32,463 nucleotides of DNA. It comes from Thioalkalivibrio sp. (GTDB taxonomy: Bacteria; Pseudomonadota; Gammaproteobacteria; Ectothiorhodospirales; Ectothiorhodospiraceae). Position numbers and translations under genes: made by a program. Location of the stretch: positions 1-32,463 of the forward strand of contig NZ_REBW01000182.1 of NCBI RefSeq assembly GCF_007692535.1, in the 5' to 3' direction. Under the pieces are notes generated by a model. It was not told the DNA's origin and did no database searches. It saw only the letters and a program-made list of their open reading frames with translations. Position 1 is the first letter of the stretch; every line of letters begins with the position of its first letter. Below are positions 15,664-24,500 of this stretch, one piece after another.

Positions 15664-16680
15664 TCAGGCAGCCACCTGCATGCGATCCCGGTTCCGCGAC
15701 TGCCACATCTCCCGTGCGAGCGCCGTTGCCGCCTCGGGCGTGGGCGCCTTTTTCATCAAGTGCAGTGCGATCGCAGCGGTCCCGATGACCGCGGCCTCGC
15801 CGTATTCTTCCTCGCTCTCACCACGCCAGAAACGGCCCAGTCGGCCGACGTCGAGGTGATCCTCCCGGGTGTGGCGGCGGGCGAACATCGCCGGCCACTC
15901 CTCTTCCTCGAGGACGCCGTTACGGACCCGCTGCACCAGACAGGGGCTGTCGGGGTTGCGCTCGATCTCGCCACCCTCGCCCTTGATCACTGCGACGTTG
16001 GCCTCTCCGAGGAGCATCGCGGCTTCCTGGTGCACGGGGCGGTAACCGGGGTGGAAGATGCCCTGCATCACGTAGGGGGCATTGAAGGGGTTGGTGCTGC
16101 GGGCGACGGTATGCACCGGCGAGCGCAGGCCCATCAGTGGCCGCAACTCGATGATCTCGTACAGCCTGGGGCAGAGGTACTGCAGATCGAGGTAGGCAAA
16201 GTTCTCGGTCGCCATGCGCTCGCAGGCCTCGTCGATGGAGGTGCAGGGCGCGATACCGAGGGCGCCGAGCACGTCGCGCGTGTAGATGCGCCCCACGGTA
16301 TGGCCGCTCGCCCCATGCATGAAGGTGCGGACACCGTTCTGTGCCAGCAGCAGTGTCGACAGCAGGTACCAGGGGAGGACGCGCCGCTTCCCGGCATAGG
16401 AGGACCAGTCGAGATCGACCCTGGGCGCATCTGCGGGGATCTGGATGGCGTTGCGCACGGCGCGCACGAACCCGACGAGCTCTTCCCGGGTCTCCTCCTT
16501 CACACGCATCAACATCATGTAGGCGCCCAACTGGACCGGCTCCACCTGTCCCGCCAGGATCATGCTGAACGAGTCGAAGGCCTCCTGCTCGGTGAACGGC
16601 CGGGTGCCATTCTTGCCCTTGCCGAGGATGCGCACGTACGGCGCGAAGGGGTGTTCTTCGTACTGGGTGGGTTCGACCAT
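15664..16680 (-). CDS. TrpD2/YbiB-like glycosyltransferase-family protein
   Basis: A homologue of anthranilate phosphoribosyltransferase that does not make tryptophan; E. coli YbiB of this family binds DNA and has no known TrpD activity. The 338-residue product has the N-terminal helical part (ILGKGKNGTRPFTEQEAFDS, LGAYMMLMRVKEET) and a C-terminal domain with MHGASGHTVGR, in place of the KHGNRSVSS-like PRPP loop of true TrpD, and VIKGEGGEIERNPD. I start at ATG 16680, which has GGAG at 16689-16692; a TTG at 16686 is too near that site. No trp genes are adjacent. It probably shares a transcript with the MazG-like gene. Confidence 0.82.
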   Translation of the reverse strand: MVEPTQYEEHPFAPYVRILGKGKNGTRPFTEQEAFDSFSMILAGQVEPVQLGAYMMLMRVKEETREELVGFVRAVRNAIQIPADAPRVDLDWSSYAGKRRVLPWYLLSTLLLAQNGVRTFMHGASGHTVGRIYTRDVLGALGIAPCTSIDEACERMATENFAYLDLQYLCPRLYEIIELRPLMGLRSPVHTVARSTNPFNAPYVMQGIFHPGYRPVHQEAAMLLGEANVAVIKGEGGEIERNPDSPCLVQRVRNGVLEEEEWPAMFARRHTREDHLDVGRLGRFWRGESEEEYGEAAVIGTAAIALHLMKKAPTPEAATALAREMWQSRNRDRMQVAA

Positions 16681-16791
16681 GCTCAAATCTCCGGAATGTC
16701 TGGGCGCGCCGTGCCGTGTACTTCACCGGCCTACGCTGCCGGCTGGATGAGCATCATAACCCCCGGTCTGACGCTCGCAAAAGATCGTGGT

Positions 16792-17325
16792 TCAGTTCGC
16801 GGCGGAATCACCGTCCGGGCGGAGGCGTTCGACGACGTCTCCCAGGCCGCGGCTCGACGCATGGAAACCCGTGGTGCCCCGGCGCATTCGCCCTGTTTCC
16901 TCGGAGTGGAAGACCCGGGTCAGTTCCACGCGAAAGGCGCCGCGTGCGACGATCCGCGCCACCTCGGCATCCGTGAATTCGATCCAGCACACCGGTCCCG
17001 AGCAGTAGCCGTCCTCCATGCGCACCGCCCTGCGCAGACCAGGGAGATCCACGGTCGCCTGTATCAGGCGGTAATCCTCACCGAGCCAGGCACCCGCAAA
17101 CAGCCAGCCATCGCCCTCCGGGATGAATGCCAGCGCGGTTCCATTGAGGTCCAGGGCGGCGTGGCATCGATCGCTGTCGGGAACCAGTGGGGAGGGTTCG
17201 CAGGTGTACTGCCACTCGCCGGCGATGAAACGCGCACAGGCTGCCAGCAGGACCACTCCGCCCAGGACAAGGACCAAGGGCAGGGGACGAAGGCGGGTCC
17301 ATCGGAAGGTTTTTTTTCGCTGCAC
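16792..17325 (-). CDS. Putative lipoprotein of unknown function
   Basis: I do not recognise a family. The 177-residue product has a basic N-terminus, a hydrophobic stretch (about residues 15-29) and LAAC at 27-30, an acceptable lipobox, so it is probably a lipoprotein; a single membrane anchor is the alternative. The mature part has four more cysteines (YTC, DRC, GYCSGPVC) that could form disulfides. The start is GTG 17325 with no clear ribosome site, and codons 3-5 contain a run of eight A (8 T at 17310-17317 on +), a slippage-prone stretch. The coding pattern otherwise resembles its neighbours. Existence fairly likely, start uncertain. Confidence 0.6.
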   Translation of the reverse strand: MQRKKTFRWTRLRPLPLVLVLGGVVLLAACARFIAGEWQYTCEPSPLVPDSDRCHAALDLNGTALAFIPEGDGWLFAGAWLGEDYRLIQATVDLPGLRRAVRMEDGYCSGPVCWIEFTDAEVARIVARGAFRVELTRVFHSEETGRMRRGTTGFHASSRGLGDVVERLRPDGDSAAN

Positions 17326-17438
17326 GTTGAATGGCGGCCGGTTGTCGTGTTCTTGCGGGCAGGAAGGGGCCCCGGACGCGCCACTTTAGCAGCGTCCGAG
17401 ATCTGGTGCCGCCGAGAGGAGGGATCCGAAAGCCGCCT

Positions 17439-17723
17439 TCAGAAGATCCCGGCCGGAGCCGAGCGGTCACGCTGGCGGCTCTGCGTGGTTGCCTCATCCG
17501 GACCATGAAGGCGGCGGATCTGATGCGGACGGGCATCGACCACGATCCCGTCCCGAGTCAGAACCTTGACCCGGTAACTCGCGTTGGTCCGGTATTGCAT
17601 GCTGAGCAGATCCATCGAGGTTCTGGGCGCCAGCGGGCTCACGACCACGCCGAGCGCACCGTTCCACTCCGTGTAGTAACTGGCATTCTGCATGATGACC
17701 AGTTCGCCGACCTTGAACGTCAT
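17439..17723 (-). CDS. Small protein of unknown function, SH3/KOW-like
   Basis: A 94-residue protein beginning MTFKVGELVIMQNASYYTEW, with NGALGVVVSPLA and SYRVKVLTRDGIVVDARPHQIRRL. The pattern of a short strand (GELV), a turn and G-V-V strands is what small SH3- or KOW-like beta barrels look like; no family is claimed. The start is well supported: GGAGGA at 17731-17736 lies seven bases before ATG 17723, while the frame continuing further upstream has no start of similar quality. The tail after residue 75 is polar and basic. A stand-alone gene with its own likely promoter. Confidence 0.65.
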   Translation of the reverse strand: MTFKVGELVIMQNASYYTEWNGALGVVVSPLAPRTSMDLLSMQYRTNASYRVKVLTRDGIVVDARPHQIRRLHGPDEATTQSRQRDRSAPAGIF

Positions 17724-17803
17724 TTGTACTTCCTCCGTGCGGAAGAGGGCCGAGTCCTGAATACCGCGGTGACTACCGCTCGCTCTACCTACCATTGGAC
17801 TGA

Positions 17804-17836
17804 AGTATAACGAAACCGTTTCCGTCATTTGGCCCG
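17804..17836 (-). promoter_or_regulatory. Candidate -10 region of the small SH3/KOW-like gene
   Basis: On the minus strand TATACT (complement of 17804-17809) matches 5 of 6 positions of a -10 box, about 80 bases before ATG 17723. No good -35 box lies at the right distance. A short palindrome GAAAC-C-GTTTC at 17812-17822 lies just upstream and could be an operator in place of it. Confidence 0.3.
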
Positions 17837-17880
17837 ATCGCGATCCCGACAACACTGCCCTGCTGCCGACCCGTTCCCCG

Positions 17881-19485
17881 TCAACGCCAGAAAGGTTCGA
17901 GGCCATGGATGGTTTCGACATCCTCGGGCCAGGACACGACGTACCCGAAGCGGATCTCTTCTTCGCCCCCTGCCTGCAGTTCGGTGGTCCACGCGAGAAC
18001 CCCGAGACGACCATCGACGTCGCGCTCGGCAGGCAGGGTGCTGCCCGGACTCAGTTCCACCTTGATGCGTTCGTCCCGTGGCACGGGCAGGCGATCGAGA
18101 ACGGTCACGTTCAGGGCCCGGTCGTGCCGATTGTTCAGCGTGAAGCGATAGCCGCGCTCCAGTTTCTGCTGCCGGCGCAGCAGCCCTTCGCGCCCCGTGA
18201 TGTCCCGATCCAGCTCGTGACGGATCTCGATGCGGTCATCGACCCCGAAGGCCAGGCGCAGGACCGCACCCGGCGCTACGGTACCCACGCGGGTCTGTCC
18301 AGCCAGCTGCCCATCCTGGAACAGATTCACCGTGCCGGGCAGCATCGGTGTCGCTCCCTCGAACACGGTTTCTGCAAACAGGTACGCGTCGGTCGAGAGT
18401 GCCGGGACCGCGCGGGCCGAGAGCTCGACCGCGTGCGACTCGGTTGCCAGCAGGAAGCGCTGCTGCCGGTTGTCGGCGGGCAGGCTGACCCGGCCGGGAA
18501 CGCGATACTGACTGGTGAAGCCCGTGGTTTCCAGCACAGCCTTGTCCATGACCGGCGCCGGCGCCGCCATCATTCCCAGCGCATCCGCCTCGCGCCGCTG
18601 CGGCGCCCGGTGCGGTGGTGCGATGTCAATGAACCAGCTCTGCATTTCCGGCAGGCTTCCACCCAGGGCCGGACGTGACGTGGAGAGGTACAGAACCACG
18701 TCGTGCCATTCCTCGCCGGTGTTCTGGCGTACCTCGGCGCGCTGCACCCACTCCAGCGTCGCCCCGTCGGTATCGAGACGCGCCTCGTACCGAGGCGCCC
18801 AAGTCGCTCCAGGTACCTCGTATTCGAGGGTGATCAGGGCCGTCCCAGCGGCGTCCGCGTGGTAGTGGACTCCCGCTTCGACACTGTCGCGACGATCCGT
18901 GCGCAAGGCATTGAGCTCCCGCTCGATACGGGCGATTTCGGCGTCGACGTCGCGCAGATCCTTATCGATCCGGGCAATTTGCTCCAGCGTGTCGAGGGCT
19001 CCGTCGCCGATCAGGCCCCAGGCCCGGTGCCATTGCTCGGGGGACAGAGCCGGTTCCACGGCCCCGGCGTTCTCCGAAAGACGTTCGATGAAGCCGAGCT
19101 TCAGAGTCTGGGCCTGCCTGCCGTCGCTCAGATTGCGGCGTTCATCCTGCGCAGTCCGCAACGCCTCGGCCAGGGCGCGCTCCCCGGGATGGGCCAGGTC
19201 GCGGCCGTGTACGGTTCGCGTCTCGACGTGCTGCAGGCGTACACCACCAGCCCCCTCGGCGCGCACGCGCAGGCTCTCAGGGTTGAGCCGGGCTGGCAGG
19301 GCAGGGATTCGGACGACCCCCTCGCCCGCGTCGAGTTCGACCGTCTGCTCGCGCACGACATTCGCCCGGTCGGGGTACACGGTCACCTGGGTGATGCCGT
19401 TCCCCAGGGCCGGCGCCAACGGCAGTATGGCGGCAAGACCGAGGATCAGGGCGGCGATGGGAAGATAACGACACAGCGGGGCCAT
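17881..19485 (-). CDS. DUF4139 domain protein (MuiA-like), exported
   Basis: A 534-residue protein with a signal peptide (about residues 1-28, ending APALG). Next comes the N-terminal DUF4140 part (ITQVTVYPDRANVVREQTVEL, typical opening strand), a coiled-coil stretch (IDKDLRDVDAEIARIERELN), then the long DUF4139 beta domain (ITLEYEVPGATWAPRYEARL, TGEEWHDVVLYLSTSRP, RFTLNNRHDRALNVTVLDRL, EEEIRFGYVVSWP). The family is widespread and poorly understood; one fungal member was named mucoidy inhibitor A. ATG 19485 has GGAG eight bases upstream. Predicted periplasmic or surface location; no function is offered. The NYN-domain gene ends 82 bases upstream. Confidence 0.85.
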   Translation of the reverse strand: MAPLCRYLPIAALILGLAAILPLAPALGNGITQVTVYPDRANVVREQTVELDAGEGVVRIPALPARLNPESLRVRAEGAGGVRLQHVETRTVHGRDLAHPGERALAEALRTAQDERRNLSDGRQAQTLKLGFIERLSENAGAVEPALSPEQWHRAWGLIGDGALDTLEQIARIDKDLRDVDAEIARIERELNALRTDRRDSVEAGVHYHADAAGTALITLEYEVPGATWAPRYEARLDTDGATLEWVQRAEVRQNTGEEWHDVVLYLSTSRPALGGSLPEMQSWFIDIAPPHRAPQRREADALGMMAAPAPVMDKAVLETTGFTSQYRVPGRVSLPADNRQQRFLLATESHAVELSARAVPALSTDAYLFAETVFEGATPMLPGTVNLFQDGQLAGQTRVGTVAPGAVLRLAFGVDDRIEIRHELDRDITGREGLLRRQQKLERGYRFTLNNRHDRALNVTVLDRLPVPRDERIKVELSPGSTLPAERDVDGRLGVLAWTTELQAGGEEEIRFGYVVSWPEDVETIHGLEPFWR

Positions 19486-19567
19486 ACGGGAATCTCCAGA
19501 TGCGGGTGTAGCACGAGGGACCGGCTGGTCCGCGACAGGCGAGCGCAGTGGTGCGCAGTGCGCCCCG

Positions 19568-20386
19568 CTAGTCATCGAACAGGATGATATAGCCTCCCGA
19601 GCGCTGGTCGCGTTCCAGCTTGATCAGGCCGGTGCGGGCGGCTTCCTCCAGCAGGGCACTGAAGGACCGGAACCCGTAGTAGCTCTCGTTGAATCCGGGT
19701 TTGCGCCGCTTGATGGCCTGCTTGACCATCGAGGCCCAGACGGGTTCGCCTTCGCCGCGTTCCGCCTGCAGCGCCTCCGCGGTCTCCACGACCAACTCCA
19801 TGGCTTCGTGCTGCTTGTCGTCGGCTTCCTGCTCCGAAGGCTTGGGCGGGGTCCCCTCCTTGCCGGCAGCCTTGGCCACCTTGCGCGGTCTGTGCGTCTT
19901 GCGGGCCTCCTCCCGGACCAGGTCATCGTAATAGATGAATTCGTCGCAGGCTGCCGTGAGCAGATCGGAGGTGGACTTCTTGACGCCGACCCCGATCACC
20001 AGCTTGTTGTTCTCGCGCAGCTTGGCCACCAGTGGCGAGAAATCGGAATCGCCGCTGATCACCACGAAGGCATCCACATGCCCCTTGGTGTAGCAAAGGT
20101 CCAGGGCATCCACCACCATGCGGATGTCCGCCGAGTTTTTGCCCGACTGGCGCACGTGAGGGATCTCGATCAACTCGAAGGCGGCTTCGTGCATCGGCGC
20201 CTTGAAGTCCTTGTAACGGTCCCAGTCGCAGTAGGCCTTGCGTACGACGATATTGCCCTTGAGCAGAAGTCGCTCCAGAACCCGTCGGATGTCGAATTGG
20301 GGATACTTGGCCTCGCGGACCCCCAGGGCGATGTTCTCGAAGTCGCAGAACAGCGCCATGTTTCTGATTTCAGGTAGATCTGGCAT
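19568..20386 (-). CDS. NYN (PIN-like) domain protein with C-terminal OST-HTH/LOTUS domain (LabA type)
   Basis: A 272-residue predicted RNA-processing protein. The NYN nuclease domain (about residues 8-155) keeps the acidic residues of PIN folds: FCDFENIAL (Asp15, Glu17), SADIRMVVDAL (Asp87, Asp93) and ISGDSDFSPLV (Asp113, Asp115). A charged linker (about 155-195) leads to an OST-HTH/LOTUS winged-helix domain (about 196-272: VWASMVKQAIKRRKPGFNES, GFRSFSALLEEA, GGYIILFDD), which binds RNA in eukaryotic relatives. This architecture is the DUF88/LabA type common in bacteria. The start is probably ATG 20386; an internal ATG ten codons in is possible. A GTGAGG/CCTCAC hairpin lies in its leader (20415-20430). 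Confidence 0.88.
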   Translation of the reverse strand: MPDLPEIRNMALFCDFENIALGVREAKYPQFDIRRVLERLLLKGNIVVRKAYCDWDRYKDFKAPMHEAAFELIEIPHVRQSGKNSADIRMVVDALDLCYTKGHVDAFVVISGDSDFSPLVAKLRENNKLVIGVGVKKSTSDLLTAACDEFIYYDDLVREEARKTHRPRKVAKAAGKEGTPPKPSEQEADDKQHEAMELVVETAEALQAERGEGEPVWASMVKQAIKRRKPGFNESYYGFRSFSALLEEAARTGLIKLERDQRSGGYIILFDD

Positions 20387-20578
20387 CGACTGAGGACCCC
20401 GTCCGAGGGCAGCGTGAGGGATGCCTCACTAGAGTACATGAATCTTCGGAACCGGGGGCAGAGTTGACCATTCTGCGGACCAGGAGTAACGTCCCGAAGA
20501 ATTTTTTGGAGAACTCAGTTCCGTGCCTGCCGGCAAGAGCCTGCAGAACGGTTTCACCCCAAGAGCTCCGGAGGAAAG

Positions 20579-20767
20579 ATGGAAGCCTTAGCGACTGCAG
20601 CGCTTTATCCCCAGATTCTCGTTCTTGCCATCATCGGTTTCGTTGCCTTCTATTCCTCCTGCACGGTCGGTATCCGCGCCGGATGGCTGGCCTACCATCC
20701 GTCCGTCTGCGGCACCGTCGGCGCGTTCGCCGGAGCCGCGATGGGTCTGGCGGCTGCAACGATTTAG
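20579..20767 (+). CDS. Small two-helix membrane protein, unknown function
   Basis: A 62-residue hydrophobic protein: one segment from about residue 10 to 30 (YPQILVLAIIGFVAFYSSCT) and a second at about 44-62 rich in Gly and Ala (CGTVGAFAGAAMGLAAATI), with two Cys. It has a very strong ribosome site, GGAGGAAAG at 20570-20577, directly before ATG 20579, and a stem-loop after its stop, so it is a real gene in my view. The possible promoter is TTGACC at 20464 with TAACGT 17 bases on, a weak match. I do not recognise a family. It lies between the divergent NYN gene and the convergent men operon. Confidence 0.65.
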   Translation: MEALATAALYPQILVLAIIGFVAFYSSCTVGIRAGWLAYHPSVCGTVGAFAGAAMGLAAATI

Positions 20768-20785
20768 GGTTTCCCATGCATTGAA

Positions 20786-20813
20786 CCGGGACCCCGCTTC
20801 GCCGGGGTCCCGG
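20786..20813 (+). terminator. Strong GC stem-loop between the small membrane gene and the men operon
   Basis: CCGGGACCCCG (20786-20796) pairs perfectly with CGGGGTCCCGG (20803-20813) around a six-base loop. It stands between two convergent genes and could stop both transcripts; no T run follows on either strand, so termination strength is uncertain. Confidence 0.55.
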
Positions 20814-20850
20814 GGTTAGCCGTGAGAGTCGGCCTCGTAAACTCCTTTCG

Positions 20851-21273
20851 TCAACGGGCTTCGCGCACCATGACCGTGAGCCGGGACGCGCAGACGAGTT
20901 CCTGCTGCTCGGTGACGATAGTTACGTCCCAGACCTGAATCGTCCGGCCGATGCTCACGGAGCGGGCACATCCGGTGACCAGGCCGGAGCGCACCGCCTT
21001 TACGTGATTGGCGCTGATCTCGAGCCCCATGGATACAAACCCCGGCTCCGCCGCCAGATTGGCAGCGATGCTACCAAGGGTCTCGGCCAGTGCCACCGAG
21101 GCACCGCCGTGCAGGAAGCCGAAGGGCTGGCGGGTGCGCTCATCCACCGGCAGGGTCCCGTAGAGGGCATCGTCCTCCACCGCCGTGATACGGATACCCA
21201 AGGCATGCATCAGGGTGTTGCGGTTGGCCTCGTTCAGGGCTTCGAGATCCACGGTTTTCTTCCAGATCGCCAT
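20851..21273 (-). CDS. menI: 1,4-dihydroxy-2-naphthoyl-CoA hydrolase (hotdog thioesterase)
   Basis: Releases 1,4-dihydroxy-2-naphthoate from its CoA ester. The 140-residue hotdog protein resembles E. coli MenI (YdiI) along its whole length: MAIWKKTVDLEALN, then TLPVDERTRQPFGFLHGGAS with the acyl-CoA loop, VALAETLGSIAAN with the catalytic Glu, and GLEISANHVKA. It is the last gene of the men operon, starting 10 bases after menE, which settles the substrate better than sequence alone. ATG 21273 has GGAG five bases upstream; the in-frame extension to 21324 overlaps menE. Placing the hydrolase inside the men operon is not the E. coli arrangement. Confidence 0.9.
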   Translation of the reverse strand: MAIWKKTVDLEALNEANRNTLMHALGIRITAVEDDALYGTLPVDERTRQPFGFLHGGASVALAETLGSIAANLAAEPGFVSMGLEISANHVKAVRSGLVTGCARSVSIGRTIQVWDVTIVTEQQELVCASRLTVMVREAR

Positions 21274-21283
21274 AAGGGCTCCG

Positions 21284-22639
21284 TCAAGGCCCGCCACGCG
21301 CCGCGAGAGCCACGAGATCCGCACGCAGGATCTTCATGCCTTCGCTGCGAGGCAGGGGATGGAAGGCGACGGGCAGTTCCCAGGCGTTCAGGTACTGCCG
21401 CAGCCAGGTTCGAAGGGCATCCTGCTGGATCTCTCCGGTGGCGTCGAGGAAGGCCACCGGCCGCTGGCCGAATTCCGCATCGGCGCGCGGTACCACGACA
21501 GCCTGGGCAATCGCCGGATGTCGGTGCAAGACGTCCTCGATACGCTCGGGCTGGACGTTCTCGCCACCGCTGATGAACTGATGGTCCCTGCGACCCAGCA
21601 CCTGAAATACCCGCTCGTCCCAGTATCCCAGATCGCGTGTATGGAACCAGCCATCGACATCGGTGGCAGGGACCAACCCGCCGTCTTCAAGATACCCGAG
21701 AAACAGAGTATCCCCGCGCACCAGGATTTCGCCATCGGCGGCGATACGGCACTCGCGGTGTGGCAGCAACCGGACCATGCCGTCCGGCCCCTGGACGATC
21801 ACCTGGGAGCTCATCTCGGTGAGTCCGTAGGTCATGCACGCCGGCAGACCGCGGTCACGGGCCGAGCGCAGCAAGGCCGGCCGCACCGGACCACCGCCCA
21901 GCAGCACGCCGCGCAGGCCGGGGAGTGCATCCTGCCGGGCGAGCAGGCGCTGAAGCTGCGCCTCGACCATCGAGACGTGGGAGACCCGCAGGTCACGCAG
22001 GAAATCGGGATCCTCGACGCGCCCGCCGAGCACCACGGCCGCGCCGCCCAGCAGGCACCGGAACAGGATCGCCACGCCGCCCACGTGGAACCAGGGAAGC
22101 GAGAGCAGGTACCGGTCTCCGGGCGCCAGCGGCATGACGCTGGCCGACCCCACGGCACTCAACACATGGTTCCGGTAGCTGTGCACTGCAAGCTTCGGTA
22201 CACCGGTGGACCCGGAAGTCAGGATCCCGGTGCAGGGCGCATCACCAACAAATTCCAGGGTCTCCGCTCTGGGGACACCTGAACCGGAGCCTTCCATCGC
22301 CGGCAACTCAGCGCCATCGGGGTCGAGCAGGCGCCCGATCCGATTCCGGGTCGCCAGCATTCGGAGTGGCTCCTCGGGCTGAGCGGGATTCACCGGCAGG
22401 ACATGGAAGCCAGCACGCAACAGCGCCAGGAACCCGACCAGGCCCTCGACGCTGTGCGCAGCCTTCAGCGCCACCCAGGCCCCCGGACTCCCGATCGTCG
22501 TCAGCGTCCGGGCGCGTTCGCTGACGCGGTGATCCAGTTCGCGGAACGTCAGCCGCTCCTCCGGCCCGAGCAGGGCCGGGGCATCCCCGAAGCGCCGAGC
22601 CCCAACACGCAGGAGGCAGGGTTGTATCGCGACTTTCAC
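21284..22639 (-). CDS. menE: o-Succinylbenzoate-CoA ligase
   Basis: ATP-dependent activation of o-succinylbenzoate to its CoA thioester. The 451-residue ANL-superfamily enzyme has the P-loop TGILTSGSTGVPKLAVHS, the YGLTEMSSQV A5 motif, the GWFHTRDLGYW A7 motif and the hinge-following GGENVQPERIED; near the C-terminus GMKILRADL holds the catalytic lysine (Lys after GM). The start is GTG 22639, overlapping the menC stop (GTGA), which is the expected coupling. It is slightly shorter than some acyl-CoA ligases but normal for MenE. Confidence 0.94.
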   Translation of the reverse strand: MKVAIQPCLLRVGARRFGDAPALLGPEERLTFRELDHRVSERARTLTTIGSPGAWVALKAAHSVEGLVGFLALLRAGFHVLPVNPAQPEEPLRMLATRNRIGRLLDPDGAELPAMEGSGSGVPRAETLEFVGDAPCTGILTSGSTGVPKLAVHSYRNHVLSAVGSASVMPLAPGDRYLLSLPWFHVGGVAILFRCLLGGAAVVLGGRVEDPDFLRDLRVSHVSMVEAQLQRLLARQDALPGLRGVLLGGGPVRPALLRSARDRGLPACMTYGLTEMSSQVIVQGPDGMVRLLPHRECRIAADGEILVRGDTLFLGYLEDGGLVPATDVDGWFHTRDLGYWDERVFQVLGRRDHQFISGGENVQPERIEDVLHRHPAIAQAVVVPRADAEFGQRPVAFLDATGEIQQDALRTWLRQYLNAWELPVAFHPLPRSEGMKILRADLVALAARGGP

Positions 22640-23646
22640 AGAAGCCGATCCAGGTGTTCCAGCCCGTCCCTACCCAGAACGGGCCGCACGACCGGATCCT
22701 CCAGATACCGCGGCGGCTGCAGCAGTGCCATCGAGAACGGGCGGAAGGTATCGAGCCCGTGCGGCCCCTCCAGGCCCCAGAAGGTCGCCAGGCAGGCATA
22801 AAAGTCAAGGCTGAGATTGGACTCGTACGCGCCGCTGAGTACGGCCCTGATGCCGCGAACGCGGGCTTGATCGACCAGGTCGCGGGTTTTGGCAAGGCCG
22901 GCAAGCATCGGTTTCAACACCAGCGCGCCGAGGCCGGGCGTATCGAGATCCGGTAGGGAGTCCTGACGCAGGGTCTCGTCCCAGGCGAAGGGAATCCTGG
23001 TTCGATCGGCCCAGCCGGCGTAGGAAAGGCCGGGCCTGAGCGGCTCCTCCAGGTAGTCGATCCGCCGAGCGTCGATCGCGGCGCAGAGCTCCGTCGCCTG
23101 TTCCAGCGACCAGCTCCGGTTCGCATCCAGGCGAAGCCGGGCTCTCGGTTCCATGGCGTCGAGGAGCCGCCGGATGCGGTCGAGATCGGTCTCCAGATCC
23201 CCGCGACCGACCTTGAACTTGACGCAGGTCGCCGTCGCGGCGTCGGGGGGTATGGGCGCGTCCGGGTCGAGAAGCCTGCAACTGCGGATGGGGGGAGGCG
23301 AGGGCAGGGGCAGGCTCAGCTGCAGGCAACCGCTCTCCAGACCGAAACGCACGGCAGGTGCCAGCGCGTTGGACACTGCGGCCAGCAGCCCATCCACATC
23401 TTCGAAGCCGGGGTTCGCAAAGAATCCCTTGCACTGGCGGATGCAGTCCTGCAGGGATTCCCGACTGAATTCGGGCAGCGGCGCGATCTCGGACCAGACG
23501 ACGCGGCCCTCTGCCTGCTGCCATTCCAGTAACAGGCCGTTGCGTTCGTCGATGGTCCGGCGGCCGAGTCGCAGGGGGTTCTTCAGCGGCACCCGGTAGC
23601 CCCACAGGTCCAGGTGCGTCACCGCCCCGAGGGGCGCCGCGATCAT
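22636..23646 (-). CDS. menC: o-Succinylbenzoate synthase
   Basis: Enolase-superfamily enzyme that dehydrates SHCHC to o-succinylbenzoate. The 336-residue product shows the acid/base lysine pair CVKFKVG, the three metal ligands in [16 protein letters not shown] and AWDETLR, and the opposite-face lysine in VLKPMLAG. The start ATG 23646 overlaps the menB stop as ATGA; the much longer open frame upstream is antisense-like extension through menB and was dropped. Order menB-menC-menE here matches the biochemical neighbourhood though not the reaction order. Confidence 0.94.
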   Translation of the reverse strand: MIAAPLGAVTHLDLWGYRVPLKNPLRLGRRTIDERNGLLLEWQQAEGRVVWSEIAPLPEFSRESLQDCIRQCKGFFANPGFEDVDGLLAAVSNALAPAVRFGLESGCLQLSLPLPSPPPIRSCRLLDPDAPIPPDAATATCVKFKVGRGDLETDLDRIRRLLDAMEPRARLRLDANRSWSLEQATELCAAIDARRIDYLEEPLRPGLSYAGWADRTRIPFAWDETLRQDSLPDLDTPGLGALVLKPMLAGLAKTRDLVDQARVRGIRAVLSGAYESNLSLDFYACLATFWGLEGPHGLDTFRPFSMALLQPPRYLEDPVVRPVLGRDGLEHLDRLL

Positions 23647-24500
23647 GGCTGCCGCTTGAACTTGCCGAAGTCCGGCCTGCGTTTTTCCAGGTAGGCGTTG
23701 CGCCCTTCCTGCCCTTCCTCGGTCATGTAGAACAGCATGGTGGCGTTCCCCGCGAGTTCCTGGATACCCGCCTGGCCGTCGGTCCCGGCATTGAACGCGG
23801 ACTTGAGCATCCGCAGGGCGATCGGGGAATGCTCCAGGATCTGCCGACACCACGCCACCGTTTCCCGTTCCAGTTCCGCCAGCGGAACGACCGTGTTCAC
23901 AAGCCCCATGTCCAGGGCTTCACGGGCATCGTACTGGCGGCACAGGAACCAGATCTCCCGAGCCTTCTTCTGGCCCACCACGCTGGCGAGGTAACTGGCG
24001 CCGAAGCCGCCGTCGAAGGACCCGACCTTCGGGCCGGTCTGGCCAAAACGCGCGTTCTCCGCGGCAATGGTCAGATCGCAGATGACGTGCAGGACATGTC
24101 CACCGCCGATGGCATAGCCCGCGACCATGGCAATCACGGGTTTGGGACAGCTGCGGATGTCCCGTTGCAGGTCCAGCACGTTCAGGTGATGGACGCCCTC
24201 ATCGTCCCGGTAACCCGAGTCGCCCCGGACCCGTTGATCCCCACCGGAGCAGAACGCCAGGTCACCCTGGCCGGTCAGGATGACCACCCCGATCTGGTCG
24301 TCGAAGCGGGCATCGGCCAGCGCCTGCTGCATCTCCTTGACCGTGATCGGCCGGAAGGCATTGCGGACCTCCGGGCGGTTGATGGTGATCTTCGCGATCC
24401 CCTCCGCCTTGTGATAACGGATATCGCGGTAATCGCCGGAACAATCCCGCCAGTCCAGGGCAGGGACGATGGAGGTGAAATCGGCAGCAGATGGTTTCAT
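23643..24500 (-). CDS. menB: 1,4-Dihydroxy-2-naphthoyl-CoA synthase
   Basis: Crotonase-fold enzyme closing the second naphthoquinone ring. The 285-residue protein has MenB hallmarks: [51 protein letters not shown] followed by IGGGHVLH with the oxyanion glycines, and [20 protein letters not shown]. The family C-terminus [16 protein letters not shown] is present. Start ATG 24500 overlaps the menH stop (ATGA); the extension to 24524 lies inside menH. No missing key residue noticed. Confidence 0.96.
   Translation of the reverse strand: MKPSAADFTSIVPALDWRDCSGDYRDIRYHKAEGIAKITINRPEVRNAFRPITVKEMQQALADARFDDQIGVVILTGQGDLAFCSGGDQRVRGDSGYRDDEGVHHLNVLDLQRDIRSCPKPVIAMVAGYAIGGGHVLHVICDLTIAAENARFGQTGPKVGSFDGGFGASYLASVVGQKKAREIWFLCRQYDAREALDMGLVNTVVPLAELERETVAWCRQILEHSPIALRMLKSAFNAGTDGQAGIQELAGNATMLFYMTEEGQEGRNAYLEKRRPDFGKFKRQP

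Noticed and set aside
15664-16680. Anthranilate phosphoribosyltransferase (trpD)
   Set aside because: The PRPP loop differs from true TrpD and no trp gene is adjacent; the TrpD2/YbiB group fits better.
15607-17508. 633-codon open frame on + across the TrpD2-like and MazG-like genes
   Set aside because: It is antisense to two genes with clear family motifs, has no recognisable domain, and long antisense frames are expected in GC-rich DNA.
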